Shown here: positions 44,873 to 49,151 of the stretch, piece by piece
Layout of the letters: every line of letters starts with the position of its first letter
Numbering within the stretch: position 1 is the first letter of the stretch
From: Pygmaiobacter sp.
Lineage (GTDB): Bacteria > Bacillota > Clostridia > Oscillospirales > Ruminococcaceae
Direction of reading: 5' to 3'
DNA: 49,151 nucleotides
Assembly (NCBI GenBank): GCA_028689835.1
Contig: JAQVCK010000004.1
Coordinates: 1 to 49,151, forward strand
Notes under the pieces: generated by a model
What the model saw: only the letters and a program-made list of their open reading frames with translations
Databases searched by the model: none
What the model was told of the DNA's origin: nothing
Translations under genes and position numbers: made by a program

Positions 44873-45488
44873 ACCAGCCGCCCGCACCTCTTTACTGTTG
44901 ATTCTTAGCAGGCCACCGCCCGCTTTGTTTTTCTTTATTGTATCACAACCGGGTATCGCCGCCCACCCCCTGTGGCGGGCGGCGCGGGGTTTTGTTGGGG
45001 TGTTTTTGCACCCGCCGCGTTTTGCGCCGCCCGGTTTGGGGCAGTGGCAACCAGCCCGCCACCAGGCTGCAACGGGGCAGGGCAGGCCGTATTCTACCCG
45101 CTACCCCGCATAAATACTTTGCGCCGCAACACCACCCCCCTCCCTTTGGGGCAATGCAATGGGCCGCCGGTTTTACAAGCGGGGGGCAAAAAAGGCTTGG
45201 CCCCTGTATGCTACCAACCGGCTTTGCCAGCACCCAACCGGCATGGGCCGTGTTGCGCAGGCGGCTGCAATTTTGAAACGGGGGAACCCCCCCGCACCCT
45301 TGCCCGGCCCGGCCACGCGCCCTGTTGCACCGCAGCACCGCCGCCGGATACTGACAGCACCACATCCTGCCGGGTGCTACAAGGGCACTGCCGCGCTGTG
45401 CCCCCACTTGCCGCAGGCTTTCTATCCTTTTATCCGCCGGGCCGCGCTTCCTGCCACAAGCAAAACCGCAAGTGCCGCTGCAAAAGCG

Positions 45489-45527
45489 CAAAAAAGGTGC
45501 CCGCCATTACTTCGGCGGGCACCTTTT
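45489..45527 (-). terminator. Terminator of PFOR gene
   Basis: AAAAGGTGCCCGCC-loop-GGCGGGCACCTTTTTT on the minus strand. Confidence 0.9.
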
Positions 45528-45555
45528 ATTTCACCATCACGCGAACGGAGGGTGC

Positions 45556-48500
45556 TTATTTGTACAGGGTCTCCAACTTCTTGAGGTACTCGTAGCGGTC
45601 TGTCGAGGTCTCTGCGGCCTTCTCAAACAGCTCGGTTGCACGCTCGGGGAACGCCATCTGCAGGCGGGCATAGCGGTTCTCGGACTTGATGAAGTCAACA
45701 TAGCTCTCGGTCGGCTCTTTCGAATCCACCACAAATGCGGGCTTGCCCTCTGCCTTGAGGCGCGGGTCGAAGCGGTACATATGCCAGTAACCGGCTGCCA
45801 CAGCGCGCTTGATTTCCAGCTGGCTGTTGCCCATGCCGCCCTTAATGCCGTGCATTTCGCACGGGGCGTAGCCGATGATCAGCGACGGGCCGGGATAGCT
45901 CTCCGCCTCTTTGATGGCCTTGACGGTCTGGTTGTAGTCGGCGCCCATCGCAATGTGCGCAACATAAACATAGCCGTAAGACATCGCAATCTGCGAGAGG
46001 TCCTTTTTGCCAATCGACTTGCCGGCTGCCGCAAACTGTGCAACCTGGCCGATCTGGCTGGCCTTCGAAGCCTGCCCGCCGGTGTTCGAGTACACTTCGG
46101 TGTCAAAGACCATCACGTTGACATCCTCGCCGGAAGCCAGTACGTGGTCCAAACCACCAAAGCCGATATCGTACGCCCAACCGTCGCCACCGAAGATCCA
46201 GACGGATTTCTTCGACAGGAATTCTTTCTTCGGCAGAATCTCTTTGCTATACTCGCAGGTCGGGTCCTTCTCCAGCTCGGCAACCAGTTTCTTGGTCGCA
46301 ATCTGGTTGGCCTCGCCGTCGTCGAGGGTTGCAAGGTATTCGTCAATCGCGGCGCGCTTGCTGTCAACAGTGGTGACATCGCGCAGCGCTTTGACCTTAC
46401 CAATCAGGCTCTCGCGGATGTACTTCTGGCCAAGGGCAAAGCCCAGGCCGTGCTCGGCGTTGTCCTCAAACAGGCTGTTTGCCCATGTGGGGCCAAAGCC
46501 GCTCTCGCGGTTGACGGTGTACGGGCTGGTTGCGCCGGCGCCACCCCAGATGGACGAACAACCGGTGGCGTTCGAAACGTACATACGCTCGCCAAACATC
46601 TGGGTGACCAGTTTGGCATAGCTGGTCTCGGCGCAGCCTGCGCAGGCGCCCGAGAACTCAAGCAGCGGCTGCTCGAACTGGCTGCCCTTGACGGTGGTCT
46701 TTTTGAACATCGTCTCTTTTTTGGTGACCTTCGCCACGGCGTAGTCGAACGAATCCTGCTCGACAAGCTGGCTCTCCTGCGGCACCATTTTCAGTGCTTT
46801 GCCGGGGGCCGGGCAGATGTTGGCGCACGAGCCGCAGCCCATGCAATCCAGCGGGGAAACGACGATACCAAACTGGTAGCTCTCGAGGCCCTTGCCCTTG
46901 GCGGCGGCCAGTTTCATGGTCGACGGGGCAGCGGCAACTTCCTTCTCGTCCAGCAGGAACGGGCGGATAACTGCGTGCGGGCAGACAAACGAGCACTGGT
47001 TGCACTGAATGCACTTTTCGGCATCCCATTCGGGCACGCTAACAGCAACACCGCGCTTCTCGTAAGCCGAAGCACCCTGCTCAAACGTACCGTCTGCATG
47101 GTCTACAAAGGCCGAAACAGGCAGGCTGTCGCCGTCCATCATGTCAACCGGGTCAAGGATGTTCTTGACCTGCTTCACCAGCGGGGCAGCACCGGTAATG
47201 GCTTTGCCTTCGCCTTCGTCTTTTGCATTGGCCCATGCGGCGGGTACTTCTACCTTAACATAAGCGGTCGCACCGGCATCGATGGCAGCATAGTTCATGT
47301 TGACAACGGCCTCGCCCTTCTTCGCGTAGGACTTGTGTGCCGCCTCTTTCATGAAGCGAAGCGCATCTTCTTCCGGCATGATCTTTGCCAGCGAGAAGAA
47401 CGCGGACTGCAAAATGGTGTTGGTGCGCTTGCCCATGCCAATCTCAATAGCCTTGTCGATGGCATTGACGGTGTACAGCTGGATGTTGTTCTTTGCAATG
47501 TAGCGCTTTGCAAACGCCGGCATATGCTGGTCCAGCTCTTCCGGTGTCCACTGGCAGTTGATCAGGAAGGTACCGCCCAGCTTGACATCGTTGACCATCT
47601 TAAAGCCCTTGATGACATAAGACGGGTTGTGGCAGGCAACAAAGTCTGCTTTATTGATGTAGTAGCTTGAACGGATGGGCTTATCGCCAAAGCGCAGGTG
47701 GCTGATGGTCACGCCGCCGGTCTTTTTCGAGTCATACTGGAAGTATGCCTGAATGAACTTGTCGGTGTGGTCGCCGATGATTTTGATGGAGTTCTTGTTG
47801 GCGCCCACGGTGCCGTCGCCGCCAAGGCCCCAGAACTTGCACGAAACAGTGCCTGCCGGGGTGGTGTCGGGGGCAGCAGTCTCCTCCAGCGAATGGCCGG
47901 TGACATCATCGACAATGCCGATGGTGAAGTTGTCTTTCGGCTGGTCTTTTTTGAGGTTCTCATACACTGCAAACACGCTGGAGGGCGGGGTGTCTTTCGA
48001 GCCCAGGCCATAGCGGCCGCCCACAACGGGGATCGACACGCCATTGCGGGCCAGGCTGGTGATGACATCGAGGTACAGCGGCTCGCCCAGTGCGCCCGGC
48101 TCTTTGGTGCGGTCCAGCACGGCGATTTTCTTGGTGGTCTTCGGCAGTGCGGCAATCAGCTTTTCCGCAACGAACGGGCGGTACAGGCGGACCTTGACCA
48201 GGCCGACCTTCTCGCCTGCGGCAGTCATGTAATCAATGACTTCCTCGGCAACGTCGCAGATGGAGCCCATCGCGATGATGACGCGCTCGGCATCCGGTGC
48301 GCCGTAATAGTTGAACAGGCCGTAGTTGGTGCCAATCTTCTCGTTGACCTTGCCCATGTACTCTTCGACAATCGCGGGCAGCGCGTCGTAGTACTTGTTG
48401 CAAGCTTCACGATGCTGGAAGAAGATGTCGCCATTCTCGTGCGAGCCACGCATGGTGGGGTGCTCCGGGTTCAGCGAACGGGCACGGAACGCCGCAACCG

Positions 48501-49095
48501 CGTCCATGTCCACCATGTCTTTCAGGTCGTCATAATCCCAGACCTCAATCTTCTGGATCTCGTGGCTGGTACGGAAACCGTCAAAGAAGTTCACGAACGG
48601 CACGCGGCCCTTGATGGCCGACAGATGTGCCACCGCGGCGAGGTCCATGACCTCCTGCGGGTTGGACTCGGCCAACATTGCAAAACCGGTCTGGCGGCAG
48701 GCATACACGTCGCTGTGGTCGCCGAAGATGTTCAGCGCATGGGTCGCAACGGTACGGGCCGACACATGAAACACGGCCGGCAGCAGTTCACCGGCGATTT
48801 TGTACATGTTGGGGATCATCAGCAGCAGGCCCTGCGAAGCGGTATAAGTGGTGGTCAGCGCGCCAGCGTTCAAGCTGCCGTGCACGGTGCCTGCGGCACC
48901 TGCCTCGGACTGCATCTCCATTACTCGTACTTCGTCACCGAAAACGTTCTTGCGGTGCGCAGCAGCCCACTGGTCGACTTGGTCGGCCATCGGGCTGGAC
49001 GGAGTAATGGGGTAGATGCTGGCAACTTCCGTATACGCATAGCTTACGTGCGCTGCGGCGGTGTTGCCATCCATACTCTTTTTAGCTCTTGCCAT
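45556..49095 (-). CDS. nifJ: Pyruvate:ferredoxin (flavodoxin) oxidoreductase, single-chain
   Basis: MARAKKSMDGNTAAAHVSYAYTEVASIYPITPSSPMADQVD...; CIQCNQCSFVCPHAVIRP and CMGCGSCANICP; GDGWAYDIGFGGLDHVL TPP motif. Confidence 0.98.
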   Translation of the reverse strand: MARAKKSMDGNTAAAHVSYAYTEVASIYPITPSSPMADQVDQWAAAHRKNVFGDEVRVMEMQSEAGAAGTVHGSLNAGALTTTYTASQGLLLMIPNMYKIAGELLPAVFHVSARTVATHALNIFGDHSDVYACRQTGFAMLAESNPQEVMDLAAVAHLSAIKGRVPFVNFFDGFRTSHEIQKIEVWDYDDLKDMVDMDAVAAFRARSLNPEHPTMRGSHENGDIFFQHREACNKYYDALPAIVEEYMGKVNEKIGTNYGLFNYYGAPDAERVIIAMGSICDVAEEVIDYMTAAGEKVGLVKVRLYRPFVAEKLIAALPKTTKKIAVLDRTKEPGALGEPLYLDVITSLARNGVSIPVVGGRYGLGSKDTPPSSVFAVYENLKKDQPKDNFTIGIVDDVTGHSLEETAAPDTTPAGTVSCKFWGLGGDGTVGANKNSIKIIGDHTDKFIQAYFQYDSKKTGGVTISHLRFGDKPIRSSYYINKADFVACHNPSYVIKGFKMVNDVKLGGTFLINCQWTPEELDQHMPAFAKRYIAKNNIQLYTVNAIDKAIEIGMGKRTNTILQSAFFSLAKIMPEEDALRFMKEAAHKSYAKKGEAVVNMNYAAIDAGATAYVKVEVPAAWANAKDEGEGKAITGAAPLVKQVKNILDPVDMMDGDSLPVSAFVDHADGTFEQGASAYEKRGVAVSVPEWDAEKCIQCNQCSFVCPHAVIRPFLLDEKEVAAAPSTMKLAAAKGKGLESYQFGIVVSPLDCMGCGSCANICPAPGKALKMVPQESQLVEQDSFDYAVAKVTKKETMFKKTTVKGSQFEQPLLEFSGACAGCAETSYAKLVTQMFGERMYVSNATGCSSIWGGAGATSPYTVNRESGFGPTWANSLFEDNAEHGLGFALGQKYIRESLIGKVKALRDVTTVDSKRAAIDEYLATLDDGEANQIATKKLVAELEKDPTCEYSKEILPKKEFLSKKSVWIFGGDGWAYDIGFGGLDHVLASGEDVNVMVFDTEVYSNTGGQASKASQIGQVAQFAAAGKSIGKKDLSQIAMSYGYVYVAHIAMGADYNQTVKAIKEAESYPGPSLIIGYAPCEMHGIKGGMGNSQLEIKRAVAAGYWHMYRFDPRLKAEGKPAFVVDSKEPTESYVDFIKSENRYARLQMAFPERATELFEKAAETSTDRYEYLKKLETLYK

Positions 49096-49151
49096 TTTTT
49101 AAGTTCCTCCCTAAAAAATTGATCGCGTGATGGATTGCACTCTCGCAACCT

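Noticed and set aside
44943-45491. 182-aa minus-strand ORF in nifJ-yitT gap
   Set aside because: Cys/Arg/Gly-rich translation without motifs; no RBS or homology signal.
45472-47670. 732-aa plus-strand ORF antisense to nifJ
   Set aside because: Shadow ORF of a GC-rich gene; no domain-like motifs; the opposite strand is unambiguous PFOR.
47698-49122. 474-aa plus-strand ORF antisense to nifJ
   Set aside because: Same codon-bias shadow of PFOR.

Overview
This ~49 kb chromosomal window is from a GC-rich Firmicute, probably an Oscillospiraceae/Ruminococcaceae gut commensal (inferred from gene content and codon style; not proven). It is mostly ordinary chromosome with no CRISPR array, prophage or IS element. 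From left to right it holds: a LacI regulator divergent from a cellobiose phosphorylase (GH94) / beta-glucosidase (GH1) operon; an XRE pair; a PAS-GGDEF-HD-GYP protein; a K+ channel; a TetR + membrane/DUF2871 operon; tRNA-Met/tRNA-Glu; a TetR-DUF6323-DUF6179 operon; MocR + AzlCD; two WYL regulator loci; an FMN_bind/FAD fumarate-reductase-like lipoprotein; an MmcQ/YjbR-GIY-YIG fusion; a flavodiiron / mini-rubredoxin / rubredoxin-reductase cluster; rpe + an RnfD/E/A-like trio; birA-rsmI-trmN6-ferredoxin-ricT-holB-darA; yitT; and pyruvate:ferredoxin oxidoreductase. The best candidates for something undescribed are: (1) an RnfD-E-A-like membrane trio without RnfB/C/G that also appears to lack the flavinylation motif and most Fe-S cysteine ligands; (2) the compact TetR-DUF6323-DUF6179 operon with its own palindromic operator; (3) a 38-aa free-standing rubredoxin-like mini-protein missed by the ORF track, next to a reductase carrying a 117-bp tandem duplication of the same module; (4) a ferredoxin gene inserted beside ricT; (5) two gene stumps (LysE C-terminus, MerR N-terminus); and (6) an inter-tRNA 15-bp stem. 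All family assignments were made by eye from the sequence, with no database search.
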